A stretch of DNA of 50,886 nt from JAEHDI01 sp035455185 (GTDB taxonomy: Bacteria > Acidobacteriota > Terriglobia > Bryobacterales > Bryobacteraceae), in assembly GCA_035455185.1 (NCBI GenBank), contig DATIFQ010000432.1:1-50886 (forward strand). The letters are read 5' to 3'. The position numbers and the translations under genes are program-made. Within the stretch, counting starts at the first letter, position 1. Every line of letters starts with the position of its first letter. Below the pieces are notes generated by a model. That model saw nothing but the letters and a program-made list of their open reading frames with translations, was not told the origin of the DNA and did not search any database. Positions 44,701 through 50,886 of this stretch are shown here, piece after piece.

Positions 44701-45422
44701 GCGTCCGCTGGAATTTCCTGGTGGACCTGCCGTTCGGTAAGGGCAAGCCGTTCCTGGGAGACGCGGGAAGCTGGCTGAACCGCCTGGTGGGCGGCTGGCA
44801 GGTCGCCGGCATAGGCTCGTTACAGAGCACGTACCTGACGCTGCCTACCGGCTTGGTCACGAACGGCAACAAGATCGAAGTCTACGGTTACAAGTACCCG
44901 ATCGAAGACTGCACCAGCGGGAAATGCTATCCGGGGTACCTGTGGTGGAACGGGTACATTCCGGCGTACAGGATCAACAGCACCGATCCGAAGACCGGCA
45001 AACCGAACGGCTACATGGGCGTTCCGGCGGATTACCAGCCGGCGGTTCAACCGCTTTATCCATATCCGGCTGACTACTTGACCCGGTCCGGCACCACCGA
45101 TCCCATGTACCCCTGGTACGGCGGCAACACGACCTGGATCACTCTGAACGATGGGACACGACAGCGTACTACCTGGGGAGAACTCCCGATGTTGCGCAAC
45201 CAGTACCTGCCGAGCGTCCTTCAGTGGGGTCTGGACGCCTCAATCTTCAAGGCTGTCCCGATCACGGAGCGCTTCAACGTGCGCATCAACGCGGATTTCT
45301 TCAACGTGCTCAACCATCCCGGCAATCCCAACAGCTTTCTTGGGAGCACCGGCATCCTGAACACGCGGAACTCCGGCAGCGGCGCACGCCAAATCCAGTT
45401 GACGCTGCGCTTGGCTTGGTAG
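41718..45422 (+). CDS. Oar-like TonB-dependent outer-membrane receptor
   Basis: 1234 residues; AAAGGAGG lies 8 bases before the ATG. Signal peptide (LFCLFLAVLLAAPALPQA), then a carboxypeptidase-regulatory-like beta-sandwich (about 32-115: VNGTVRDQSAAVIPAAAVTL, GFFLFTGINPGPYRITVEAPGF). A plug domain follows (about 120-240: LPINGRALTSLLQTVPG, IIVTTKGGTNEIHGTAF). The long beta-barrel ends in the strand RQIQLTLRLAW, with the terminal aromatic residue used for barrel assembly. This large type is multiplied in Acidobacteriota genomes and is thought to import glycans or oligopeptides. It is followed by a strong terminator. The TonB-like protein at 25106 could energise it. Confidence 0.95.
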   Translation: MRVSSTKLNILFCLFLAVLLAAPALPQASTSAVNGTVRDQSAAVIPAAAVTLTNTATNVTSRTTANQVGFFLFTGINPGPYRITVEAPGFQKFEGTLTVQVQQAAVVNITLNVGQTATEVSVQDVTPMVTTDSPTLGHTLERTRIEQLPINGRALTSLLQTVPGMEGTRAFGLRQMSFEMVLDGAALADRYSWNTVTPRQPGLDSVQEFRVENNASSAKFARPTSIIVTTKGGTNEIHGTAFETNRNSGYGVARQRQDTWEKASFLNRNEFGFSVGGPVYLPKIYNGKNKTFWFTSTEWYREISSMTLQASLPTQAMRDGNLAGLTNDAGNAITIYDPWTTDSTTWARQPFPNNQLPQSKQSPLYKYLIEHTQLPTRPEVNGYSASNYVGSWSPFNYQWTTSSRIDHRFSDKDSFYGRYTQGNYNRIGQFYGIPSKNWDVVPGNTQTNLSPNKSFAFSEVHTFSPTFFNELLVTGTRTRFDVATGDPTRMYDSELGLPNPFNVKQWPGLYNLGFDGSYLFETQNGNGFYAFYGILDDNATKIVGRHELQFGFHFRSDQMNLLPQQQQGAGSFSWASTGTALYDPSTSRTNPGTTPFTGDQFANFYLGIGRYNNQLNRGMFYARSKEYAGSFQDNWRVTPRLTLNLGLRYDLFPPYYEKNNAVSSFDPSDKSVVLGAPLEKLYQLGYTFPAIVDRLSQMGMKFKTYQEAGLPEHMINTSKDGWGPRIGFAYRMGDGAKSLVLRGGYRISYFHFVMGGWAARMRMNAPMTARFYGPNGDLEQSAYSPDGIGNYLLRSVPVYISGQNTTNDLVQPTNARGLARGCCGVSYFNTDMPDPRVQDWNFTIEKEIMENTVVRAGYFGNHSSRLEQLYQFNNATPDYVWYMTTGKRLPTGEYSQTARRFFDQTTYGTLERWQNTGWGNGNGIQLEAERRYAKGYAFQLFYVLTNSMMAGGGGYSGTSPIPEVNQFMPGAVPTDIDARNAFLNYQRDTSVPKHRVRWNFLVDLPFGKGKPFLGDAGSWLNRLVGGWQVAGIGSLQSTYLTLPTGLVTNGNKIEVYGYKYPIEDCTSGKCYPGYLWWNGYIPAYRINSTDPKTGKPNGYMGVPADYQPAVQPLYPYPADYLTRSGTTDPMYPWYGGNTTWITLNDGTRQRTTWGELPMLRNQYLPSVLQWGLDASIFKAVPITERFNVRINADFFNVLNHPGNPNSFLGSTGILNTRNSGSGARQIQLTLRLAW

Positions 45423-45439
45423 CAGCAGCTTTTTGACAC

Positions 45440-45474
45440 GGGCCGGAATCGCGTATGCGGTTCCGGCCCTTTTT
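45440..45474 (+). terminator. Rho-independent terminator after the receptor gene
   Basis: Perfect 9-bp GC-rich stem (45440-45448 with 45461-45469), a 12-base loop and TTTTT. It lies 17 bases after the receptor stop. On the other strand the T-run is absent, so it is not a clear terminator for the tRNA. Confidence 0.92.
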
Positions 45475-45486
45475 CGCTGAAAACGG

Positions 45487-45563
45487 TGGTGGGCGGTGAG
45501 GGTCTCGAACCCCCGACCTTCTGGGTGTAAACCAGACGCTCTGACCAACTGAGCTAACCGCCC
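45487..45563 (-). tRNA. tRNA-Val (anticodon UAC)
   Basis: 77 bases including an encoded CCA. Acceptor stem GGGCGGT/ACCGCCC with discriminator A; D-arm GCTCAGTTGGTCAGAGC; anticodon stem TCTGG/CCAGA with loop TTTACAC, anticodon TAC; T-arm with GTTCGAGAC. All paired regions are intact. Confidence 0.97.
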
Positions 45564-45572
45564 GCTCCGACC

Positions 45573-45602
45573 ACGATAGCACCCACGCCCGTACGGCATC
45601 AA
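45573..45602 (-). promoter_or_regulatory. tRNA-Val promoter
   Basis: Minus strand: -35 TTGATG (45597-45602), 18-base spacer, extended -10 TGC-TATCGT (45573-45578). The transcript would start a few bases before the mature tRNA 5' end. Confidence 0.55.
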
Positions 45603-45607
45603 TTCGC

Positions 45608-45613
45608 TACAAT
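45608..45613 (+). promoter_or_regulatory. -10-like box 8 bases before the dehydratase GTG
   Basis: TACAAT, then CGTCCCCT, then GTG at 45622. No Shine-Dalgarno sequence; the predicted transcript begins one or two bases before the start codon. Confidence 0.45.
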
Positions 45614-45621
45614 CGTCCCCT

Positions 45622-46575
45622 GTGACGTCCGCAATCCTTCCCGAGCACATTCGTGCCGCCGCCGAGCGGATCCGCCCCATCGCCCATCGGACGCCCGTTC
45701 TGACGTCGCGCAGCTTCGACGGCGAAGCCAGTATTCGCGCGTTCCTCAAGTGCGAGAATTTTCAGCGCGGCGGTGCGTTCAAGATCCGTGGCGCCTCGAA
45801 CTTCCTCTTCTCGCTCGCGCCTGAACAGCTCCGGCGCGGCGTCGTGGCCTACTCGTCCGGCAATCACGCCCAGGCAGTTGCGATTGCCGCCCGCGCCACC
45901 GGGGCCTCGGCCACGCTGGTGATGCCGGCCGACGCTCCGCGGTCGAAAATGGAGGCCACCCGAGCGCAGGGCGCCACGATCGTCACCTACGACCGGCATC
46001 GCGAGAGCCGCGAGGAGATCGGCAGCCGGATCGCCGCCGAAACCGGCGCGACGCTCGTGCCGCCTTTCGATCATCCGTGGATCATCGCCGGGCAGGGCAC
46101 CACCGCGCTCGAACTACTGGAGGACGCGCCGGAACTCGACGCGCTGATCACCCCGGTGGGCGGCGGCGGGTTGCTCTCCGGATCCGCCATCGCCGCGAAG
46201 TCCGTGCGTCCCGCGATCCGCATCTTCGGTGCCGAGCCGGAGAGGGCAAACGACACCTGGCAGTCGCTCTCCGCCGGCCGCCGCGTCGAGATTCCCACGC
46301 CGGATACCATCGCGGACGGTCTCCGCGCGACCCGTCCGGGCGAGATCACGTTCCCGATCCTCCAGCGTCACGTTGAGGAGATTCTGCTCGTCAGCGAAGA
46401 CGAGATTAAGGCGACTGTCCGGTTCCTGCTCTCGAGACTGAAGATCCTCGTCGAGCCGAGCGGCGCCGTCGCCGCCGCGGCGGTCCTCTATCGGAAGCTG
46501 CCGTCGAATATAGAGAGCGTCGGAATCATCCTCTCCGGCGGCAACGTGGATTTCGAAACGCTTCAGGCGTTGTAA
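45622..46575 (+). CDS. Threonine/serine dehydratase-like PLP enzyme (no ACT domain)
   Basis: 317 residues, fold type II PLP enzyme. The PLP lysine lies in ENFQRGGAFKIRGAS, SSGNHAQAVAIAA binds the substrate carboxylate and the phosphate-binding loop is VGGGGLLSGSAIA. The regulatory ACT domain of biosynthetic IlvA is absent, so this resembles catabolic threonine deaminase (TdcB), serine dehydratase or serine racemase. The GTG start is directly supported by the conserved N-terminus (ILPEHIRAAAERIRPIAHRTPVL). The 3' end overlaps the convergent gene by 13 bases. Confidence 0.92.
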   Translation: MTSAILPEHIRAAAERIRPIAHRTPVLTSRSFDGEASIRAFLKCENFQRGGAFKIRGASNFLFSLAPEQLRRGVVAYSSGNHAQAVAIAARATGASATLVMPADAPRSKMEATRAQGATIVTYDRHRESREEIGSRIAAETGATLVPPFDHPWIIAGQGTTALELLEDAPELDALITPVGGGGLLSGSAIAAKSVRPAIRIFGAEPERANDTWQSLSAGRRVEIPTPDTIADGLRATRPGEITFPILQRHVEEILLVSEDEIKATVRFLLSRLKILVEPSGAVAAAAVLYRKLPSNIESVGIILSGGNVDFETLQAL

Positions 46576-47642
46576 GAGACGTTCCAGCCGCCGTCCCACG
46601 AGACGTTCTCAGGGATTGCGTCCGCCGTCCCGATGAAGGCGCAGTATTCGACGCGTGCTTTGCTGAGGGAGGGAATCCAGCGGTAGCAGCGCTCGCCGAA
46701 CAGCGTGTTGCGCTCAATCATCAGCCGGCGCGGCTCCGGTATCGGCGAAACCCCGAACTCCATGCCGCGCGTGAGAGTCTTGCCGTTCCACGGAGGCTGT
46801 TCGCGCGAGTAGTTCTCCTCCCAGATGCCCAGCCACGGGAAGTCCGCACGGGACCAGACGTAGCCGAAGAGCACTTTCGTGGATGGCGACCAGGCAGCGA
46901 AGTAGGCCTGCGTTCGCGCTGGATCCATCAAGTGCGTGGTGAAGCCGCCGGAAACCGCGGCGCTCGTGTACACCCGCAGGTCCGAGGTTCCCCCGTTGTT
47001 GCGCGGCACGTGCGGCCAGTTGAACTCGGCGCCCGTCTTCATATAGCCCTTGCCGCCGGTAGAGTCCTCCTCGTCCACTTTCGAACGCGTCGCGGACGCA
47101 CGGAACTCGGTCAAGCCCTTCTCGAGAAACGGGGGACCAAGGGTTGCGTGCTCGGTCCAGGCGATGGGGCGATCGAAGACTGAGAGATTCTCCACGGTCT
47201 CGACGATGCGGACTACGCCACTACCTGGCGACAGCCGGATCTTACGCTCGATACGCAACTGAGCCAGCGGCAATTCCGCGCGGCAATTCATCTCCGACGA
47301 ATCCGCGGAGATCTCGTAGGGAACCACCGAGGCCTCTCCGTGGACGGTCAGCCCAGCAGCCGCCTCCTCCGGCGACGGTCCGCCGAAGATATCCATGCAG
47401 AGGTTGTGGCCGATGATCCCGGCCAGCAGTTTGCTCTCGGCGTCATCGCCGTACTCGGGATGCTTCACGCGGTTGTAGGTGGATGGCTCGATGGACGGCC
47501 AGGGCGGCGTCCACAGCGGGTTCACCTCGGTGGCTTTGTGCAGGACTTCGGCAATGTGCCCACCTTCCGCCGTGACGGTCACCCGAAGGCTCGCTGTCTC
47601 GATCTGGAAGGCGCGGCGGTTGCGGTACTCGGTCTCGGCCAT
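46563..47642 (-). CDS. Aldose-1-epimerase/galactose-mutarotase-like protein
   Basis: 359 residues, no signal peptide. A beta-sandwich pattern of the mutarotase superfamily is visible: LRVTVTAEGGHIAEVLHKAT, LCMDIFGGPSPEEAAAGLTVHGEA (histidine) and IAWTEHATLGPPFLEKG. The family binds or epimerises hexoses; here the specific role is not recognisable. The ATG at 47642 is preferred: TATCCT at 47652-47657 (minus strand) ends 9 bases before it. A TTG at 47663 would add seven residues. It is downstream of a Gfo/Idh gene on the same strand, 57 bases apart. Confidence 0.75.
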   Translation of the reverse strand: MAETEYRNRRAFQIETASLRVTVTAEGGHIAEVLHKATEVNPLWTPPWPSIEPSTYNRVKHPEYGDDAESKLLAGIIGHNLCMDIFGGPSPEEAAAGLTVHGEASVVPYEISADSSEMNCRAELPLAQLRIERKIRLSPGSGVVRIVETVENLSVFDRPIAWTEHATLGPPFLEKGLTEFRASATRSKVDEEDSTGGKGYMKTGAEFNWPHVPRNNGGTSDLRVYTSAAVSGGFTTHLMDPARTQAYFAAWSPSTKVLFGYVWSRADFPWLGIWEENYSREQPPWNGKTLTRGMEFGVSPIPEPRRLMIERNTLFGERCYRWIPSLSKARVEYCAFIGTADAIPENVSWDGGWNVSYNA

Positions 47643-47699
47643 GGCGTCCGTAGGATACTCCAAATGCGGCGCCGGCCGCGATCCCTACTTCGAGCTTGC

Positions 47700-49103
47700 T
47701 TAGCTCTTGTTTGCGGGTACCGCTCCGGGGGTGCGGCCCATCTGCTCCATCTCGTTGAAGTAAACCCGTCGCCCCTCGTCCATCGCGAGATTCGCCAGCA
47801 TCACCGCAGTTGAATCCTGGAGACCGATGTTAAGATCCGCCTTCGGGCGCGCGCCGGTTTTGCAGCTTTCGAAGAAGCTTTCCATTTGCACGTCGACCGG
47901 GTTGCGCGATTCTTCCGGAACCATGACGCCCTTGCTGTACAGCCAGCGGCGGGCAAACTTCAGCTCCTTCTCGAGGAACGATTCCTTGCCGCTGAACTGA
48001 TCCCGCTCCAGCAAGATCGGAAATCCCTTTGCGCCGCGACCGGTGCTGGCGAGGGTGGCGCCTGCGACCACCTCTTCCTTCTTCGCCGTCTTGGCCGGAG
48101 TGACCTGGGGCGGCTTGGGTTCGATGTACCACATGCCGATAGACGGCTCGTCGTCGGTGCCGACAGTGATCTCGATCGTCCCGCCGGTGCCCATGATCCG
48201 CTCGCCAAACTCCGTGCGGGTGCTACCGAACAGAGGAAGTTGCTTGTTGGTGCTGATCGACGTGTAGATCAACTTCTGGCCCCGCGGGTACCTGAAAATC
48301 AACTGAATGTTGTCATAGACGTCGCGGCCGTCCTTGATGAATTCGAGCCCGCCGACGCCGACGACGAACTCGGGATGGGCCCCAAACATCCAGTCGGCCA
48401 CGTCGATCTGATGCGACGCCAGCTCGGCTGTCAGACCGCCGGAATATTCGCGAAACAGCCGCCAGTTGCGCTCCCTTTGGCGGACCGGGTCGGGCTTCAT
48501 CTGCCAGCCGGGATTCCGGTGCCACTGAGCCATCACGTGGGTGACGTTGCCCAGCATGCCCTTGTCGACCATCTGTTTGGCGGTCTGATAAAACTTGCTG
48601 TACCGCCGCTGGAGACCGACCTGGAGAATCTGCTTTGGGCGCTCATTCACAAGAGTGCGCAGCGCGTGCACTTCTTCAGGTTTGAAGACCAGGCTCTTCT
48701 CGCAGAAAACGTGTTTGCCCGCAAGCAGTGCGTCGCGGGTGACTGGGAAGTGCACGTAAAGCGGGACTGCAATAACAACTGCGTCGATGTCCTTCCGCGC
48801 CAGCAACTCGCGGTAATCTTTATAGGCGGTCGGGTTCGTGCCTGCCGTCTGAACGCCGTTCTTCAGGTTCGGCTCAAACACATCACAGACCGAGACGCAC
48901 CGGCCGTTGTCGAGGCCGGCCATGTGTTTTAACAGATATGTCCCGCGGCCACCGGTTCCGATGACGCCATACAGTACCTGGTCGCCGGCGGCTTTCACCT
49001 TCTGGATGAGTGGCCCTTGAAATGAGGAGGCCGCTGCGGCGGCCGTCACTGCCCCCGCCGTCTTCACAAATGTTCGGCGCGTGGGGTCCTTCTTGGCAGG
49101 CAT
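47700..49103 (-). CDS. Tat-exported Gfo/Idh/MocA oxidoreductase
   Basis: 467 residues. DPTRRTFVKTAGAVTAAAAASSF is a clear Tat signal. The Rossmann motif YGVIGTGGRGTYLLKHM is followed by HVFCEKSLVFKPEEVHAL (EK motif) and the C-terminal alpha/beta dimerisation domain with GGLTAELASHQIDVADWMFG. GAGAGGA lies before the ATG, and TAATAT is a possible -10 further up. These exported oxidoreductases are characteristic of Acidobacteriota/Planctomycetota sugar catabolism. The cofactor may be carried tightly bound through the Tat system. Substrate unknown. Confidence 0.92.
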   Translation of the reverse strand: MPAKKDPTRRTFVKTAGAVTAAAAASSFQGPLIQKVKAAGDQVLYGVIGTGGRGTYLLKHMAGLDNGRCVSVCDVFEPNLKNGVQTAGTNPTAYKDYRELLARKDIDAVVIAVPLYVHFPVTRDALLAGKHVFCEKSLVFKPEEVHALRTLVNERPKQILQVGLQRRYSKFYQTAKQMVDKGMLGNVTHVMAQWHRNPGWQMKPDPVRQRERNWRLFREYSGGLTAELASHQIDVADWMFGAHPEFVVGVGGLEFIKDGRDVYDNIQLIFRYPRGQKLIYTSISTNKQLPLFGSTRTEFGERIMGTGGTIEITVGTDDEPSIGMWYIEPKPPQVTPAKTAKKEEVVAGATLASTGRGAKGFPILLERDQFSGKESFLEKELKFARRWLYSKGVMVPEESRNPVDVQMESFFESCKTGARPKADLNIGLQDSTAVMLANLAMDEGRRVYFNEMEQMGRTPGAVPANKS

Positions 49104-49194
49104 AAAGACAGTCCTCTCAATATTAGCGATGCCTAACTCCTGATTCGAGTTTCTTCAAGTCTATCCGGTTCAGAAAGCCCTTGCAATTGAGCGT

Positions 49195-50058
49195 CTACAG
49201 CGCGGCTTCACCCGCATCGGGACTTTCCCGATGACTGCGCGCGCACCACTCCGCGCCCGCCAGAACGATCATCGCAGCGAGAAAACTCCACAAGACGATC
49301 GTGACCGAGTACACGAATGGTCCGTATTCCCTGGCCAGCTTCGCCCTCCACAGCGGCCACGTCAGGATATTCAGGTATTTTAGCCCTTCGAGCAGCAAGC
49401 CGACCAGAACCGCGGCGGGCAGGACGTCGGCCACGGGGATCTTGCGGTTCGGCAACAGCCAGTAGATCAGGAACAGCATCAGCATGGACATCGGCACGGC
49501 CGCGGCCTTGAAGAACAACAGGCCGAACGTCGTAACGATTTTCGGGCTCGCGCCCAACACGCTCGGCCAGATTGCGTAGTTGAGAGCGGTCAGTGTCGTG
49601 GATGCGAGCGCCAGCGTGCCGCAGGCGAAGATCAGCCCCGTGCTGATGACTTGGTTGCGCAGGAAACTGCGATGCTTTGCCACTCCCCAGGCGCGGTTGA
49701 GAGCGACTTCGAGCGGCTCGAAAATCCCGTTCGCCACAAACAGGAGGAGGATGACCGAAACAATCTGGAACGGGCCCCGCTGCTCCACTGTCGCGTGGAG
49801 ATTTCGATGGACAAACTCTCCGAGGTTCCCGGGGAAGTAGTCGCTGAGGGCGAGGTTGACCGCAGTGACCGCCGCCGGCCACTTCAGCACGTGCTTGCAC
49901 AGCGAAAGCATCACAATGAGGAAGGGGAAAAACGAGAGCAGGACGCTGGCCGCCACCGAGAACGCATACACGTGTACCTCGGTTTCCATCCAGTATCGAA
50001 AAGTGGGACGAAGGCGCCGGAGGAGTTCCGGCATCGGCTCTTGCCTGAGGAGTTCCAA
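49195..50058 (-). CDS. YihY/BrkB-family inner-membrane protein
   Basis: 287 residues with six predicted membrane segments (AFSVAASVLLSFFPFLIVMLSL, FQIVSVILLLFVANGIFEPLEVALNRAWGV and four more), the fold once mis-annotated as RNase BN. The motif NGIFEPLEVALNRAWGV is diagnostic. Function is not established; a transport or envelope role is suspected. The start is uncertain: TTG at 50058 or ATG at 50034, neither with a good ribosome site. Confidence 0.85.
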   Translation of the reverse strand: MELLRQEPMPELLRRLRPTFRYWMETEVHVYAFSVAASVLLSFFPFLIVMLSLCKHVLKWPAAVTAVNLALSDYFPGNLGEFVHRNLHATVEQRGPFQIVSVILLLFVANGIFEPLEVALNRAWGVAKHRSFLRNQVISTGLIFACGTLALASTTLTALNYAIWPSVLGASPKIVTTFGLLFFKAAAVPMSMLMLFLIYWLLPNRKIPVADVLPAAVLVGLLLEGLKYLNILTWPLWRAKLAREYGPFVYSVTIVLWSFLAAMIVLAGAEWCARSHRESPDAGEAAL

Positions 50059-50102
50059 CTTTCAGCTTACGCCAGCCCGACGGCCAGAAACCACCAAAAG
50101 AA

Positions 50103-50175
50103 AACCACAAAAGACACGAAGGCACAACGGGTTCTTTTCAATTTCTGCACTTTGTGTCTCTTTGCCTTTGTGGTT
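50103..50175. repeat. Inverted pair of AC/AG-rich 26-mers (dispersed-repeat type)
   Basis: Left arm 50103-50128 (AACCACAAAAGACACGAAGG...), right arm 50150-50175 (ending CTTTGTGGTT) in reverse orientation. The outer nine bases AACCACAAA match exactly and the rest drifts. The composition resembles the ACCACAAAGGCACAAAGACAC intergenic repeats found in many environmental genomes, from memory. It fills most of the gap between the divergent yihY-like and LolA-like genes. Confidence 0.5.
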
Positions 50176-50202
50176 ATGATACAGTCCACAGGAGACAAAT
50201 TT

Positions 50203-50886
50203 ATGTTCAGGCCTGTCGCGCCCGTGTGTTCTGCAATTCTTGTGGTGGCGGCGTTCGTTTCCCAGCCGGCGCTGGCTCAAGAGCCCACCGTCGACGCGAT
50301 CCTCGAACGCTATGTCCAGGCCCTAGGCGGCAAGGCGAATCTGGAAAAACTGACCAGCCGCCTGGCCACGGGGATTTTTGAAGTCCCTGAGTGGGAGACG
50401 AAGGGCCCCATCGAGGTCTATTCGAAAGCCCCGAACAAAACGATGAACACCACGGACTTCGCCGGCTATGGCGTCGTGGCTCGGGGATTCAACGGGACGT
50501 CCGGATGGAGTAAGGACCCCGACGAAGGTCTTCGGGACGTCAGTGGCGGAGAACTCGCTGAAATGAAGCGAGCAGCCGAGTTTTACCGCGAATTGAAGCT
50601 GCGCGAGCAGTACGCCAAGATGAAGCTTGCCGGGGCCCAAAAATTGGCCGGGCAGGACGTGCAGGTGATCGAGGCGACCACGCCCGAAGGACTCCTGCAC
50701 AAGCTTTACTTCGACACCCAAAGCGGCTTGCTCGTCCGCCACGATATGCAGAGTGAGATCCCGGGCGGAAAGATGACTACGGTCGTGATGTTGGGAGACT
50801 ACCGGGACGTGGACGGTGTAAAGGTACCCTTTACCATCGAGCAGAACAATCCGAACTTCGGTTTCATCCTGCGCCTGAAAGAAGTC
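50203..50886 (+). CDS. LolA-like secreted protein, cut by the window end
   Basis: 228 codons are visible and the frame is still open at 50886. AGGAGA at 50190-50195 precedes the ATG. A signal peptide (SAILVVAAFVSQPALA, then QEPTVD) is followed by ILERYVQALGGKANLEKL, the typical start of outer-membrane lipoprotein-sorting-like proteins in Acidobacteriota. Later motifs include VIEATTPEGLLHKLYFDTQSG and YRDVDGVKVPFTIEQNN. It probably binds lipid or acts in envelope traffic; function unproven. Confidence 0.85.
   Translation, partial: MFRPVAPVCSAILVVAAFVSQPALAQEPTVDAILERYVQALGGKANLEKLTSRLATGIFEVPEWETKGPIEVYSKAPNKTMNTTDFAGYGVVARGFNGTSGWSKDPDEGLRDVSGGELAEMKRAAEFYRELKLREQYAKMKLAGAQKLAGQDVQVIEATTPEGLLHKLYFDTQSGLLVRHDMQSEIPGGKMTTVVMLGDYRDVDGVKVPFTIEQNNPNFGFILRLKEV

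Overview
The window is a GC-rich, gene-dense piece of a Gram-negative chromosome. It carries lipid A and LPS-export genes (lpxA, lpxI, fabZ, lptB, lptE), a 1234-residue Oar-type TonB-dependent receptor with an N-terminal carboxypeptidase-regulatory-like domain, several twin-arginine sugar enzymes, two sulfatase-superfamily proteins and GAF/HisKA_3 two-component proteins. This mix is typical of soil Acidobacteriota, most likely the Solibacter/Bryobacter branch. That assignment is an inference from gene content; no rRNA is present.

Layout. 1-2550: dxr-rseP (minus). 2797-7821: two NAD(P)-dependent dehydrogenases on opposite strands, a PLP enzyme of the cystathionine gamma-synthase family, a CPBP membrane protease and a secreted LolA-like protein. 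7812-9936: groES-groEL (minus) with a terminator and a CIRCE operator lying inside its promoter. 10049-16582: lptC/lptA fusion, lptB, rpoN, hpf, rapZ, then rpsT. This is the classic proteobacterial lptC-lptA-lptB-rpoN-hpf-rapZ order, with one 750-residue protein replacing LptC plus LptA and with ptsN missing. 16589-21962: a minus-strand operon of M20 peptidase, psd, pssA, a catalytically dead ASADH/Usg-like protein, lptE and holA, with 4-base ATGA overlaps at its end. Divergent from it, 21970-26167: fabZ, lpxA, lpxI, a Gfo/Idh oxidoreductase and a TonB-like protein. 26259-27450: a tiny membrane protein and a FliA-type sigma factor. 27463-31026: SppA and two xylose-isomerase-like TIM-barrel proteins (minus). 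31107-38323: a minus-strand cluster of heparinase-like lyase, Cys-type sulfatase, periplasmic 12-ankyrin protein, sensor kinase and response regulator. 38402-45474: aldo/keto reductase, a sulfatase-fold/TPR lipoprotein, the large receptor and its terminator. 45487-49103: tRNA-Val(UAC), a threonine dehydratase-like enzyme, a mutarotase-like protein and a Tat-exported Gfo/Idh oxidoreductase. 49195-50886: a YihY-family membrane protein and a LolA-like gene cut by the window end.

How it works together. The first half is envelope housekeeping: lipid A synthesis, LPS export, phospholipid head-group synthesis and membrane proteolysis, with global regulators (sigma-54, HPF, RapZ, HrcA/CIRCE) linked to it. 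The second half is accessory and looks built for uptake and breakdown of (sulfated) polysaccharides, with a linked two-component system.

The most general unexpected signal is that several genes have a -10-like box ending 6 to 11 bases, most often 8, before the start codon and no Shine-Dalgarno sequence. This implies leaderless or near-leaderless transcripts. The clearest case is the 24-bp fabZ/M20 divergent gap. I found no CRISPR array, insertion sequence, prophage or obvious defence system.
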